In this document: piece by piece, positions 1 to 7,103 of the stretch
How the letters are laid out: each line of letters starts with the position of its first letter
Numbering within the stretch: the stretch's first letter is position 1
Source: Dysgonamonadaceae bacterium
Lineage (GTDB): Bacteria; Bacteroidota; Bacteroidia; Bacteroidales; Azobacteroidaceae
Assembly: GCA_031276105.1 (NCBI GenBank)
Contig: JAISNS010000274.1
Coordinates: 1 to 7,258 of the forward strand
Reading direction: 5' to 3'
Length of the DNA: 7,258 nt
Position numbers and translations under genes: made by a program
Notes under the pieces: model-generated
Database searches by the model: none
What the model was told of the DNA's origin: nothing
What the model saw: the letters and a program-made list of their open reading frames with translations, nothing else

Positions 1-22
1 GTTTACCGTTTACCAACCCAAT

Positions 23-1063
23 TTATTGTTTGGTTATTGTGTAAAAAACCTTGTTCAAATCGGTCAAATCCAGCGCAACCAAATAGGTTCCGGCTTCGGC
101 AATTTTTATATTCTTGCCATTGTCACCCCAATTGGTTCCCCAGTCTTCATTTAAGCGGAATTTGATTTCGGCATCACTTGCACAAGTGATAGTGGCTTCG
201 AAACGATGATTTTCAGGCTTATAAGTCATGGGAACATCAGGCGTACCCCAATTATTAATCGTACCTACCACACCGAGATTACCGAATTTATCGAATTTTA
301 TGCTAAGCGCATTCAAATCAACCGTAACTCTATACCAGCCGGCTCCCGGAGATTTGATGTCTGCGCCGCCGTCTTGTATCAAAGTGGCGCCGTCATCGCT
401 ACCCCATTTGTGATCCCAACTGTCTGAATTATCCGGTAATATAAGGAATGTAGACTCTGCTTTTGGGAAGTTGATGTAGGTTACATAAATTCCGTTGTCA
501 GTTATAGAAACGACTCCATAATTGCCTGTTCGCCCCCAACCTTGAAATTCTCCAACGGCATATACCCAAGCGGGTTGAAGTTCGTATGGAGTAATCGTCA
601 ATTCCAGCGGATCGGAATACGATATTTGCAGTTCAGTTGCAGGAGAACCTGTTGTAGCGCTTACGGCCGTTTTTACACGTAAATACACAGTTACAGGAAT
701 GAACGCTTCTGCTCCGAGTTCGAAAACGGCAGAATTTATAGACTTGGTTTTTAATTCAATGCTTTTTTCCGCTGTGGCAGCGCCGACAGAAACAGTTTTT
801 TCGGAAAAATTATTGCTTAACGATATTTGTATTACGTTTGTAGCGGGAATATTTATCGAATACACCGCCGGCGTAAATTCTATCGTCGTAAAAATTTCCT
901 CCAAATTGCTTGCCGTTATTTCCAAAGAATTCGGAACGGTCGAAGTAATCACCGGTTTGCTTACCGTTGAAGTCAGTACGGGGTTGTCGCGTTCCGTTTC
1001 GCAGGAAAAGAACAATACCGACAAACAGGCCATTGATAATATACTGTTTAATATCTTTTTCAT
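23..1063 (-). CDS. SusE/SusF-like outer-membrane glycan-binding lipoprotein
   Basis: Predicted 346-aa surface lipoprotein that binds glycan beside a SusC/SusD complex. The first 21 residues form a lipoprotein signal: Lys2-Lys3, a hydrophobic stretch, then FFSC with Cys21 as lipidation site. The following ETERD is acidic, as in Bacteroidota surface-export signals. Residues ~30-160 look like the beta-rich N-terminal domain of SusE proteins. Two related modules follow, ~166-258 and ~262-346; each opens with a V-x-G-x-x-x-x-W-G motif (VGEFQGWG, VGTINNWG) and is rich in Trp (W176, W216, W220; W272, W308, W312), the kind of residue that stacks on sugars in SusE/SusF. An upstream in-frame ATG at 1093 would overlap susD and put ten residues before the signal peptide, so I chose ATG 1063, 7 bp after the susD stop. 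Family level is fairly sure; the starch/alpha-glucan ligand is inferred. It is close in size to the two-module SusE and shorter than three-module SusF. Confidence 0.85.
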   Translation of the reverse strand: MKKILNSILSMACLSVLFFSCETERDNPVLTSTVSKPVITSTVPNSLEITASNLEEIFTTIEFTPAVYSINIPATNVIQISLSNNFSEKTVSVGAATAEKSIELKTKSINSAVFELGAEAFIPVTVYLRVKTAVSATTGSPATELQISYSDPLELTITPYELQPAWVYAVGEFQGWGRTGNYGVVSITDNGIYVTYINFPKAESTFLILPDNSDSWDHKWGSDDGATLIQDGGADIKSPGAGWYRVTVDLNALSIKFDKFGNLGVVGTINNWGTPDVPMTYKPENHRFEATITCASDAEIKFRLNEDWGTNWGDNGKNIKIAEAGTYLVALDLTDLNKVFYTITKQ

Positions 1064-1070
1064 ATAAAAA

Positions 1071-2696
1071 TTATTTTTTAGTTGATGATTCATAACCCGG
1101 ATTTTGAGATAAATTACTGTTCATGTTAATTTGGTCTTCGGGCAGCGGATAGAGGTTTCTGAAATCGGAAATTGCCGTGCCATCGTGTACATTTCCTTTC
1201 CATTGCCATTTGTACGATTCGCCGGTGAACTTACCGAAGCGAATCAAATCCTGACGCCGCCAGCCTTCCCAATACAATTCACGTGCGCGTTCGTCCAAAA
1301 TAAAGTCAAGCGTCAAGTCGGTCAATGATAAATTCGAGGTAATTCCTGCACGAGTGCGTAACTCTTTCACATAATTCAACGCAGTTGTTTTATCAACACC
1401 GCCGCGAATGGCTGCTTCGGCATACATGAGGTAAACATCTCCCAAGCGGAATAAAGGATAGTCCGTATCAACAAAGTCGATGCTACTTCCTTTCGTGCCA
1501 TCGGAGGCTACATTGCGGAATTTAGTTACTCCATAACCGAATTTTGTATCGGAATTGAGTAGAGTAATGTCGAGCGAATGTTCCACTTTATTTCCGTCTT
1601 TATCGACTCCTTCGCTTAAAAACAGGGCGCGTTTATCGTCTTCTGTAAACTTGTTGTAAAGTTCCGGACGTGTTGTTGTGCCATTCCAGCCGCCGACACC
1701 CGTGGACAAACTGATTCCGACATAGTCGCTTAATGTTTCTGCTTGAATAACAAACGTCATGCAGCCGTAAGCCTGCAAATGCAATCCGTCTTGCGGAATG
1801 GTATAGATAAATTCGTTGGAACTGCTGTTCTTGTCGTTGTCTGCCAGAAAAAGATAGTTGTAATTCGTTCCGATGGTATAGCCTGCACCGATAATGTTTT
1901 CGCACATTTTGATACAATCGGCATAACGGTTAGTACCTGCCCAAACTTCGGCGTTTAAGTAGAGTTTCGCCAACAACATCCATGCTGCCGCTTTATCTAC
2001 ACGTCCGTACTCGTTGGTGCGCGGGTCTTTCAAGTCGGGAATAATGGCGAGTAGCTCGCTTTCTACGTAATCGAAAAGTTCTTTCCGGTTTTTCTCAACG
2101 GGCAACGTTCCAAGAACGGTATTTTCATCAATAAAGCCCACTTTTCCAAACAGGTCTATCGCATTGAAATACGATAAAGCCCGCAGAAAACGCGTCTCCG
2201 CTCTATACACTTTTACTTCGGGAATAAGATTGCTCTGTCCTCTATCGTTCAGTTTCGAATCAGTTGTCATATTCAGGTATTCGCTTGTTACACGCGCCTG
2301 ATAAGCAATACGAAGATACATGGCACGGATAAACTGATTGGAAACCGTCCAAGTAGATGTTCCTAATTCGGGAATACCGGCGTCGCCCCAGTGAAGGATA
2401 GCTTCGTCTGTTGACACTTCCTGCATCACCCAATAAGCGCGCATGTATTGTCCGTAACCGGCATCCAACCCTTGAATATCGGAAGAACCGGCGTCCGTGG
2501 GCCCGCTTACAGCCAAACCGGCATATAATTTACCCAAATTCTGTTTGTATGCACCCGGGTTGTCCTTAAAAATTTCGTCGGTAATAATGGACGTATCTTC
2601 AGGAATCACATTCAAATCGTCCATACACGAATTTAGTGTAAATGTAGTAACTACCGCAAACACCAAGTATTTTGTGATTTTAAATATATTTTTCAT
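1071..2696 (-). CDS. susD: RagB/SusD family nutrient-uptake outer-membrane lipoprotein
   Basis: 541-aa SusD-type lipoprotein that caps the SusC transporter at the cell surface and delivers oligosaccharides to it. The N-terminus is a lipoprotein signal (Lys-rich start, hydrophobic residues 10-20, LNSC with Cys24 lipidated) followed by Met-Asp-Asp, an acidic export signal. The body has the helical SusD/RagB layout: VSTDEAILHWGDAG around residues 93-106, and a C-terminal block at ~471-502 (ARELYWEGWRRQDLIRFGKF, then WQWKG) ending with YPLPEDQINMN and NPGY, all hallmarks of the family. The length matches starch SusD (about 550 aa). It starts with ATG 18 bp after the susC stop and ends 7 bp before the susE-like gene, so the three are surely co-transcribed. 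The C-terminal block reads much like starch SusD, which favours an alpha-glucan, but ligand residues cannot be assigned by eye; the symbol is by family, not proven orthology. Confidence 0.93.
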   Translation of the reverse strand: MKNIFKITKYLVFAVVTTFTLNSCMDDLNVIPEDTSIITDEIFKDNPGAYKQNLGKLYAGLAVSGPTDAGSSDIQGLDAGYGQYMRAYWVMQEVSTDEAILHWGDAGIPELGTSTWTVSNQFIRAMYLRIAYQARVTSEYLNMTTDSKLNDRGQSNLIPEVKVYRAETRFLRALSYFNAIDLFGKVGFIDENTVLGTLPVEKNRKELFDYVESELLAIIPDLKDPRTNEYGRVDKAAAWMLLAKLYLNAEVWAGTNRYADCIKMCENIIGAGYTIGTNYNYLFLADNDKNSSSNEFIYTIPQDGLHLQAYGCMTFVIQAETLSDYVGISLSTGVGGWNGTTTRPELYNKFTEDDKRALFLSEGVDKDGNKVEHSLDITLLNSDTKFGYGVTKFRNVASDGTKGSSIDFVDTDYPLFRLGDVYLMYAEAAIRGGVDKTTALNYVKELRTRAGITSNLSLTDLTLDFILDERARELYWEGWRRQDLIRFGKFTGESYKWQWKGNVHDGTAISDFRNLYPLPEDQINMNSNLSQNPGYESSTKK

Positions 2697-2714
2697 TTTG
2701 TACTATTTATAAAA

Positions 2715-5700
2715 TTAAAAATTAAAATTCAGACCCAATAAGAATGTACGCGGACGCGGATACAAATTTTGTACAACGCCCGCATTATCTCCTCCAACGG
2801 CTACTTCGGGATCCTTTACATTTGCCTTTGTTATGGTCAGAATGTTTTGAACGGAGAAATAAGCGCGCATATCGATTCCTTTTATAATCTGATTGAAGTT
2901 ATAACCCAGCGTCGCATTGTCCCATTTCAGGAATGAGCCGTTTTCAATCCATTCGTCCGAAACACGTTTTGTATCATCAGGCGACTGATATTTATCCGAT
3001 ATTATGTTGTGCAAATAACTGCCCGACGGATCGAGTTGTAGCCGGTAGGAGTTCATGGAGCCGATAGCATTGTAAATATAGTTGCCTATACTTGCCCGCC
3101 ACGCCATTGAAAAATCAAAATTTTCATAAGAAAAGTTTGACGCCAACCCCATTGTAGCAACGGGATTTGGGCTATGGAACAAGTATTTGTCGCCATCGTC
3201 GAGTCTGCCGTTTTTATTCAGATCTTCAAATACGCCTTCGATAGCATTCCCTTGTGCATCATACACTTGCTTATACACATTGTAGGTATAGGGAGCACGA
3301 CCAAGCTCGAACATGGCAATAGGAATACCGCCTCCACCGCCTGCAACATAAATTCTTTCGTTGCTCGAATCTTTCGAGTAATCAATGATCTCCAACTTAT
3401 TCAAAGAAATATTATAAGCCAGCGACCAGTTAAATGCGCCTTTTTGTTCGTTGCGGATTACATCCCAACCCAAACCGAGTTCCACCCCTTTGGTGGAAAA
3501 TGCACCGCTGTTCATATACATTTGGTTGGCAAAATTTACACCTGCAGGCAGCATTACGTTTGCCAATAAATCGGTCGATTCTTTATAATATACATCAATC
3601 GAACCATAAACGCGATTGTTTACAAACCCGAAATCTAAACCGGCATTGTAGGTGGTGGTTTCTTCCCATTTCAAATTAGGATTATATGCCTGAGGATAAA
3701 CAGGATAAGCATTGACATTTCCTATCGGGTATTGAGAATAAGTGTTTGTTCCGAATGCGTACAGCGGCAGGTAGCGGTTGATATTTATTCTCTCATCGCC
3801 GTAAAGATTTTGTTGTCCGGTAATACCCCAACCCAAGCGCAACTTTAAGTTGGAGAAAATATTCTGATTTTGCATAAATTTTTCTTCAACCGCACGCCAT
3901 GCAAAACTTGCAGCGGGGAAAATACCCGACCTGTTTTTTTCTGAAAACATGGATGAATGGTCGTTTCTTACCGTCAAAGTAAGCAAATATTTGTCTGCGA
4001 GTGACAAGTTGGCGCGACCAAAAAACGAAATCAATACTTTCGGCGTATAAATTTTGTTTAACGGCAATTCAATAGTATTATCAAGTGCATGTTTGAGAAC
4101 GTCGCGACTATTGTATTCCGTACCGACATTCATTTTTTGGTAAGAATAACCGCCCATCAAATCCATCTTGATAAAAGCGAACGTATTGTTATATTTCAAG
4201 TACGCATCCAACAACCGGTTGGTAGAATTGCCTTTGTTATGCCATTCGCTTCCCACCGGTTTGGAAACTTTACTTGCGTCTGTAAACATTGTATTGGCTG
4301 TTTTATTGGCGTAATAATCTTCAAACCACTTTTCCGTTTGCAATCCTAAATTCACCACTGCATTCAAACCTTTCACGAAGGGAAAAGCGTAGTCAAGTTG
4401 TACATTACCCCAAAGTTTCCATACGTCGGAAGTATGATCAACTTCCTTTAGCAAAGAGACCGGATTGCGTCCCGAAAGATTGTTGTACGGATAATTATTG
4501 TTATTACCATAGTCAGCGCCCCATTCGTAATAGCCCAGATATTTTGCATTCTCATCGCGACTACCGTTTACATAAACCGGTTTAGTCGGGTCGAAGAAAA
4601 TAGCACCGCCGATAGCTCCTTCGTCGGCTTTGTTGTATTTTTCGTACGAACCGTTTGCATTAAATTCTATTTTCAACGTATTGTTAAAGAAGGAAGGAGT
4701 TAAAGCTATATTCGCATTGGCGCGCTGATAGCCCGAAGTAATCAGCAACCCAGGAGTATTGTTGTAACCCACGCTAACACGCGCCGGTAAAAACGAGCCG
4801 ATTTTACCCGTTGCAGAAAGATTGTTTGCCGTTCCAACAGCCGTTTGGAAAATTTCTTTTTGCCAGTCGGTGTTATACATTGTTCCGTTGTAACCCAGCA
4901 TCCCGGCCGATGATTCTTGGAAATTGGTAACGGCTTCAATAAATTCAGGTTGGCTGAGCGATTTTACTGTCCATGGCAATGTCATGACAGTTCCCTGTGC
5001 ATCAAGATTAAATTTCCATTTGCCTTCGCCGCCTTTTTTGGTTGTAATTAAAATGACGCCGTTAGAAGCGCGCGAACCGTAAATTGCAGTAGCCGAAGCA
5101 TCTTTCAAAACTGAAAACGTTTCAATATCGTTCGGGTTAATTTGTGATATGGAACCATTTTCCAAAGGAAGACCATCGACAACAATTAACGGGTCATTGC
5201 TTGCGTCCAGCGAAGCGCCGCCACGAATACGAATTTGCGATCCGGTTCCCGGATTACCATTGGGAATAACCTGAACGCCCGGCATACGCCCGGTAATCAG
5301 ATTATCGGCCGTTACGATGGGACCTTTATTCATGTCCTTTACCGTCAGTAATTCTACCGAACCGGTAAGGTCTCCTTTTTTCATACTACCATAACCGATT
5401 ACGACCAATTCATCCAACAATTGTGCATCTTCTTTCAATATAATACGAAGCGTAGAAGCGTCCGTTACCGGTACTTCCTGAGTTGCATACCCAATGTAGG
5501 AAATGACCAATACGGCATTTTCCGCTACGGTTAATTGAAAGTTTCCGTCAAAATCGGTAACGGTTCCTCGCGTAGTTCCTTTTTCTGCGATAGAAGCGCC
5601 GATAACCGGTTCGCCTGTTTCGTCCGTCACTTGTCCTTTCACTGTTTTTTGGGCATAAGTTGCCGAACAAAACAGGAAAAGAAACAGTAAGAATAAAAAA

Positions 5701-5774
5701 GATTTTGCATTTAGAAACCGGTAATTTTTAAAAATTCCGGTCGCTGAGTTTTTCCATTTTTTCTTGTTTTCCAT
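2715..5774 (-). CDS. susC: SusC/RagA family TonB-dependent outer-membrane transporter
   Basis: 1019-aa TonB-linked beta-barrel that imports oligosaccharides across the outer membrane with its SusD partner. Visible parts: a long signal peptide with hydrophobic core at residues 26-36 and likely cleavage after ATYA (residue 41); a carboxypeptidase-regulatory-like domain at ~44-113 (VKGQVTDETGEPVIGASI, ISYIGYATQEV); a TonB-box-like segment DELVVIGYGS at 121-130; a plug domain at ~135-248 with the SusC signature DPLIVVDGLPL, the NPNDIE motif, VLKDASATAIYGSRASNGVI and ITTKKG; then the barrel, ending in an aromatic residue (LGLNFNF) as expected for outer-membrane insertion. There is no N-terminal STN signalling domain, so regulation through an anti-sigma factor, as in some SusC proteins, is not expected. 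ATG 5774 directly precedes the Lys-rich signal; no Shine-Dalgarno sequence is seen, which is usual for this phylum. First gene of the operon, with a leader of about 350 nt if the 6131-6138 promoter is right. Confidence 0.95.
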   Translation of the reverse strand: MENKKKWKNSATGIFKNYRFLNAKSFLFLLFLFLFCSATYAQKTVKGQVTDETGEPVIGASIAEKGTTRGTVTDFDGNFQLTVAENAVLVISYIGYATQEVPVTDASTLRIILKEDAQLLDELVVIGYGSMKKGDLTGSVELLTVKDMNKGPIVTADNLITGRMPGVQVIPNGNPGTGSQIRIRGGASLDASNDPLIVVDGLPLENGSISQINPNDIETFSVLKDASATAIYGSRASNGVILITTKKGGEGKWKFNLDAQGTVMTLPWTVKSLSQPEFIEAVTNFQESSAGMLGYNGTMYNTDWQKEIFQTAVGTANNLSATGKIGSFLPARVSVGYNNTPGLLITSGYQRANANIALTPSFFNNTLKIEFNANGSYEKYNKADEGAIGGAIFFDPTKPVYVNGSRDENAKYLGYYEWGADYGNNNNYPYNNLSGRNPVSLLKEVDHTSDVWKLWGNVQLDYAFPFVKGLNAVVNLGLQTEKWFEDYYANKTANTMFTDASKVSKPVGSEWHNKGNSTNRLLDAYLKYNNTFAFIKMDLMGGYSYQKMNVGTEYNSRDVLKHALDNTIELPLNKIYTPKVLISFFGRANLSLADKYLLTLTVRNDHSSMFSEKNRSGIFPAASFAWRAVEEKFMQNQNIFSNLKLRLGWGITGQQNLYGDERININRYLPLYAFGTNTYSQYPIGNVNAYPVYPQAYNPNLKWEETTTYNAGLDFGFVNNRVYGSIDVYYKESTDLLANVMLPAGVNFANQMYMNSGAFSTKGVELGLGWDVIRNEQKGAFNWSLAYNISLNKLEIIDYSKDSSNERIYVAGGGGGIPIAMFELGRAPYTYNVYKQVYDAQGNAIEGVFEDLNKNGRLDDGDKYLFHSPNPVATMGLASNFSYENFDFSMAWRASIGNYIYNAIGSMNSYRLQLDPSGSYLHNIISDKYQSPDDTKRVSDEWIENGSFLKWDNATLGYNFNQIIKGIDMRAYFSVQNILTITKANVKDPEVAVGGDNAGVVQNLYPRPRTFLLGLNFNF

Positions 5775-5838
5775 ATAAAAAAAGATTTAATAAATAATAA
5801 CTAATATTTTGTGTTTCTGTTCTTTAAAATATCCTTAG

Positions 5839-5861
5839 CCCTACTCCAATCAGGAGTAAGG
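5839..5861 (-). other. Hairpin in the susC leader
   Basis: On the minus strand, CCTTACTCC and GGAGTAGGG pair over nine positions, with one G-U wobble, around a five-base TGATT loop. It lies between the TG tract and susC, 65 nt before the start codon. No run of U follows, so it is not a normal terminator. It may shape the leader RNA or stabilise the message; the role is unknown. Confidence 0.4.
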
Positions 5862-5903
5862 AATAGTTGTATAAATAAATTTTTTTTATTAACTTTCGCG
5901 CGT

Positions 5904-5976
<73 letters not shown>

Positions 5977-6130
5977 ATTGTGAAATAGCAACTATTACAA
6001 GTTAAAAAATGCACTTTTCTTTTAGAAAAAAGCGATTTAAAAACCGGTTGATATGTTTGTTTGTCGTTCATGTATTTATTTAAAGTTTTTATGCGAAACA
6101 TCAATATTCTTCCGCAATCAATATCCGCTG

Positions 6131-6138
6131 CAAATATA
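6131..6138 (-). promoter_or_regulatory. Probable susC-operon promoter, -7 box TATATTTG
   Basis: The minus strand reads TATATTTG followed by C, a full match to the Bacteroidota -7 consensus TAnnTTTG; transcription would start near 6125 and give a susC leader of about 350 nt containing the CA tract. A TTTG occurs upstream at 6164-6167, but the 25-nt spacing is longer than the usual ~19-21, so the -33 element is weak or absent. A poorer alternative is TATTTTTT at 5970-5977 with TTG at 5998-6000, which would start transcription inside the tract. No other full -7 match was seen between susC and this point. Confidence 0.5.
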
Positions 6139-6320
6139 TTGATTTATAAAGTAACCTTATTTTCAAAGAAATTAAAAGTAAATATATTTTGTCTATCTAT
6201 TGTTTTATTTTATTGATAATGAGTGAATAAATAAAGCAGGAATAATCGAAAAAAGTAAGCGAATTGTAAGGTATTTTTTCCTTTTTTCCTTAACGGAAGA
6301 GATAAAAAGCAAAGCTCTGT

Positions 6321-6367
6321 AAAAATGCAAAAGGTGAGATAGCTTTTCGCTATCACACCTTTCTGCA
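6321..6367 (-). terminator. Rho-independent terminator of the small two-gene unit
   Basis: On the minus strand, AAAGGTGTGATAGC pairs with GCTATCTCACCTTT (6330-6343 with 6349-6362; one mismatch) around a GAAAA loop. TGCA/TGCA can extend the stem past a one-base bulge. Reading on, the stem ends in TTTT, then GCA, then TTTTT (6325-6321), a serviceable U tract. It lies about 85 nt past the stop of the gene at 6452-6631 and shields the susC leader from read-through. On the plus strand no T run follows, so it acts in the minus direction only. Confidence 0.65.
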
Positions 6368-6451
6368 GAACAATTCTTCCGTTTTTAACCGGAGGAATCG
6401 AATGGAGTAAATACTTTTAACCGGTAGTCCGTTGCAAAAATTTAGTAAACT

Positions 6452-6631
6452 TCAATGTTCAAACCATTTTTCGTAACGTTCCTTCATTTCCAAATAGGAA
6501 AGAAGTCTTCCTTCGTTCATTTGTATCACCCCATTTTCAATAGAAGTCATTTCCGCTTCGGATAAGGTATTATACCAATCTCTTCTGCGTACCGTAGTCC
6601 TCTTCATGATAAGCTTTTCTTCCTTTTTCAT
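6452..6631 (-). CDS. Small hypothetical protein, antitoxin-like C-terminal module
   Basis: 59-aa protein, second gene of a two-gene unit, 28 bp after the ribbon-helix-helix gene. It is very basic at the N-terminus (KKEEK, then KRTTVRRRDW) and then has LSEAEMTSIENGVIQMNEGR, a short linker and a helix ending in MKERYEKWF. The pattern L-S-x-x-E-x-x-S-I-E-x-G-x-x-x-x-x-x-G-R followed by a helix with Y-x-K-W resembles the end of RelB/Phd-like antitoxins and small proteins next to RelE-type toxins in Bacteroidota; this is pattern recall, not a search. No toxin gene is next to it. Start choice: ATG 6631 was taken; a TTG at 6640 extends it by three residues and ATG 6607 shortens it to 51. No good Shine-Dalgarno sequence decides. 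It reads like a real protein, and its position before a terminator supports that. Confidence 0.6.
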   Translation of the reverse strand: MKKEEKLIMKRTTVRRRDWYNTLSEAEMTSIENGVIQMNEGRLLSYLEMKERYEKWFEH

Positions 6632-6659
6632 AATAATCAAACTTTATCAATTAAACTTC

Positions 6660-6842
6660 TTATTGTTTCCTTTTGGGTATGCGGTCATATTTTTGTAATG
6701 CCTGATTTAATAAATACAATATTTGCCCATTGACGCTTCGAAATTCATCGCAAGCCCATTTTTCAATAGCGCTCATCATATCATTATCAATACGTAAGAC
6801 AAAACTTTTGTTTTTGATCTCTTTTTCTATTTCTTTTGCCAC
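6660..6842 (-). CDS. Arc-type ribbon-helix-helix DNA-binding protein
   Basis: 60-aa probable transcriptional repressor of the Arc/MetJ ribbon-helix-helix fold. After a charged N-terminal arm (residues 1-11), KSFVLRI (12-18) forms the beta strand that would contact the DNA major groove as a dimer. Helix A is ~21-32 (DMMSAIEKWACD), then the turn RSVNG, and helix B is ~38-51 (NGQILYLLNQALQKY). RSVNGQI-x-x-LL is typical of short Arc-domain proteins in Bacteroidota and Firmicutes. The start is GTG at 6842: an in-frame TAA lies 15 nt upstream with no ATG between, and the next Met would remove the beta strand. First gene of a two-gene unit with a consensus promoter at 7001-7031; an array of 11-bp repeats overlaps that promoter, which suggests autoregulation. 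Fold assignment is confident; the DNA target and whether it acts as an antitoxin are inferred. Confidence 0.85.
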   Translation of the reverse strand: MAKEIEKEIKNKSFVLRIDNDMMSAIEKWACDEFRSVNGQILYLLNQALQKYDRIPKRKQ

Positions 6843-6910
6843 TAAATTATTTTTTAATTATGTAACATCCGAAAATTCAATTTATTACAATCATTATTCT
6901 CCCGCTTTAC

Positions 6911-6930
6911 ATTATTCAAAAATGAATAAT
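6911..6930. repeat. 8-bp inverted repeat in the leader of the ribbon-helix-helix gene
   Basis: ATTATTCA and TGAATAAT are perfect inverted arms around AAAA. The site lies about 70 bp upstream of the GTG start and inside the predicted 5' leader. It could be a small hairpin in the RNA or a second dyad operator. AT-rich DNA makes such dyads fairly common, so function is uncertain. Confidence 0.4.
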
Positions 6931-6936
6931 ATTAAA

Positions 6937-7002
6937 TCAATATCGCTTCAATATCATTACAATATTATTTAAATGTTTTGATGATATTAAAATGATATTG
7001 CA
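6937..7002. promoter_or_regulatory. Phased 11-bp repeat array, probable operator
   Basis: Six consecutive 11-bp blocks fill 66 bp. Forward copies are TCAATATCGCT (6937), TCAATATCATT (6948) and ACAATATTATT (6959). An unrelated 11-bp spacer follows (6970-6980). Inverted copies are ATGATATTAAA (6981) and ATGATATTGCA (6992). All share a core of (C/T)AATAT(C/T) read in one direction or the other, spaced about one helical turn. Within it, CAATATCATT (6949-6958) and AATGATATTG (6991-7000) are perfect 10-bp inverted arms. The array covers the predicted start site and touches the -7 box of the promoter at 7001-7031, the place for a repressor. Ribbon-helix-helix proteins commonly bind arrays of short repeats in this way, and one is encoded just downstream. 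Confidence 0.65.
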
Positions 7003-7031
7003 AAGGTAAATGTATTTTTTTATAAAACAAA
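7001..7031 (-). promoter_or_regulatory. Promoter of the ribbon-helix-helix operon
   Basis: The minus strand reads TTTG (7031-7028), 19 nt, then TACCTTTG (7008-7001) followed by C. Both boxes match the Bacteroidota vegetative promoter (TTTG at -33, TAnnTTTG at -7) with no mismatch and standard spacing. Transcription would start near 6995, giving a leader of about 150 nt before the GTG at 6842 and reading straight through the 11-bp repeat array. Confidence 0.75.
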
Positions 7032-7091
7032 TAAATAATCAATTTTTTTTCAAAAAACCGAAAAAAAAAGGAGGCCGTATGTTTTTTTCAT

Positions 7092-7099
7092 TATTTTTG
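7092..7099 (+). promoter_or_regulatory. Possible cutC promoter, -7 box TATTTTTG
   Basis: TATTTTTG followed by C matches TAnnTTTG fully and ends five bases before the cutC ATG, so the RNA would start at or within a few bases of the start codon (a leaderless message). No TTG is found about 19-21 nt upstream, so support rests on one box. Confidence 0.35.
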
Positions 7100-7103
7100 C
7101 AAA

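Noticed and set aside
1064..1093. Upstream ATG extending the SusE-like protein by ten residues
   Set aside because: It would overlap the susD stop and bury the lipoprotein signal behind a polar extension; the ATG at 1063 gives a normal signal.
3174..3569. Plus-strand 131-codon frame within susC
   Set aside because: Shadow of the susC coding strand; the minus strand here is an intact SusC barrel.
6373..6398. Inverted repeat ATTCTTCCG / CGGAGGAAT as a second terminator
   Set aside because: No T run follows on either strand, and on the minus strand the stem has a C-A mismatch; the hairpin at 6330-6362 is the better terminator.
6383..6424. Repeated TTTTAACCGG at 6383 and 6415
   Set aside because: Only two 10-bp copies with no context linking them to a gene or element; probably chance.
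6730..6972. Plus-strand 80-codon frame opposite the ribbon-helix-helix gene
   Set aside because: Antisense to a recognisable gene, runs into the repeat array, and shows no family features.
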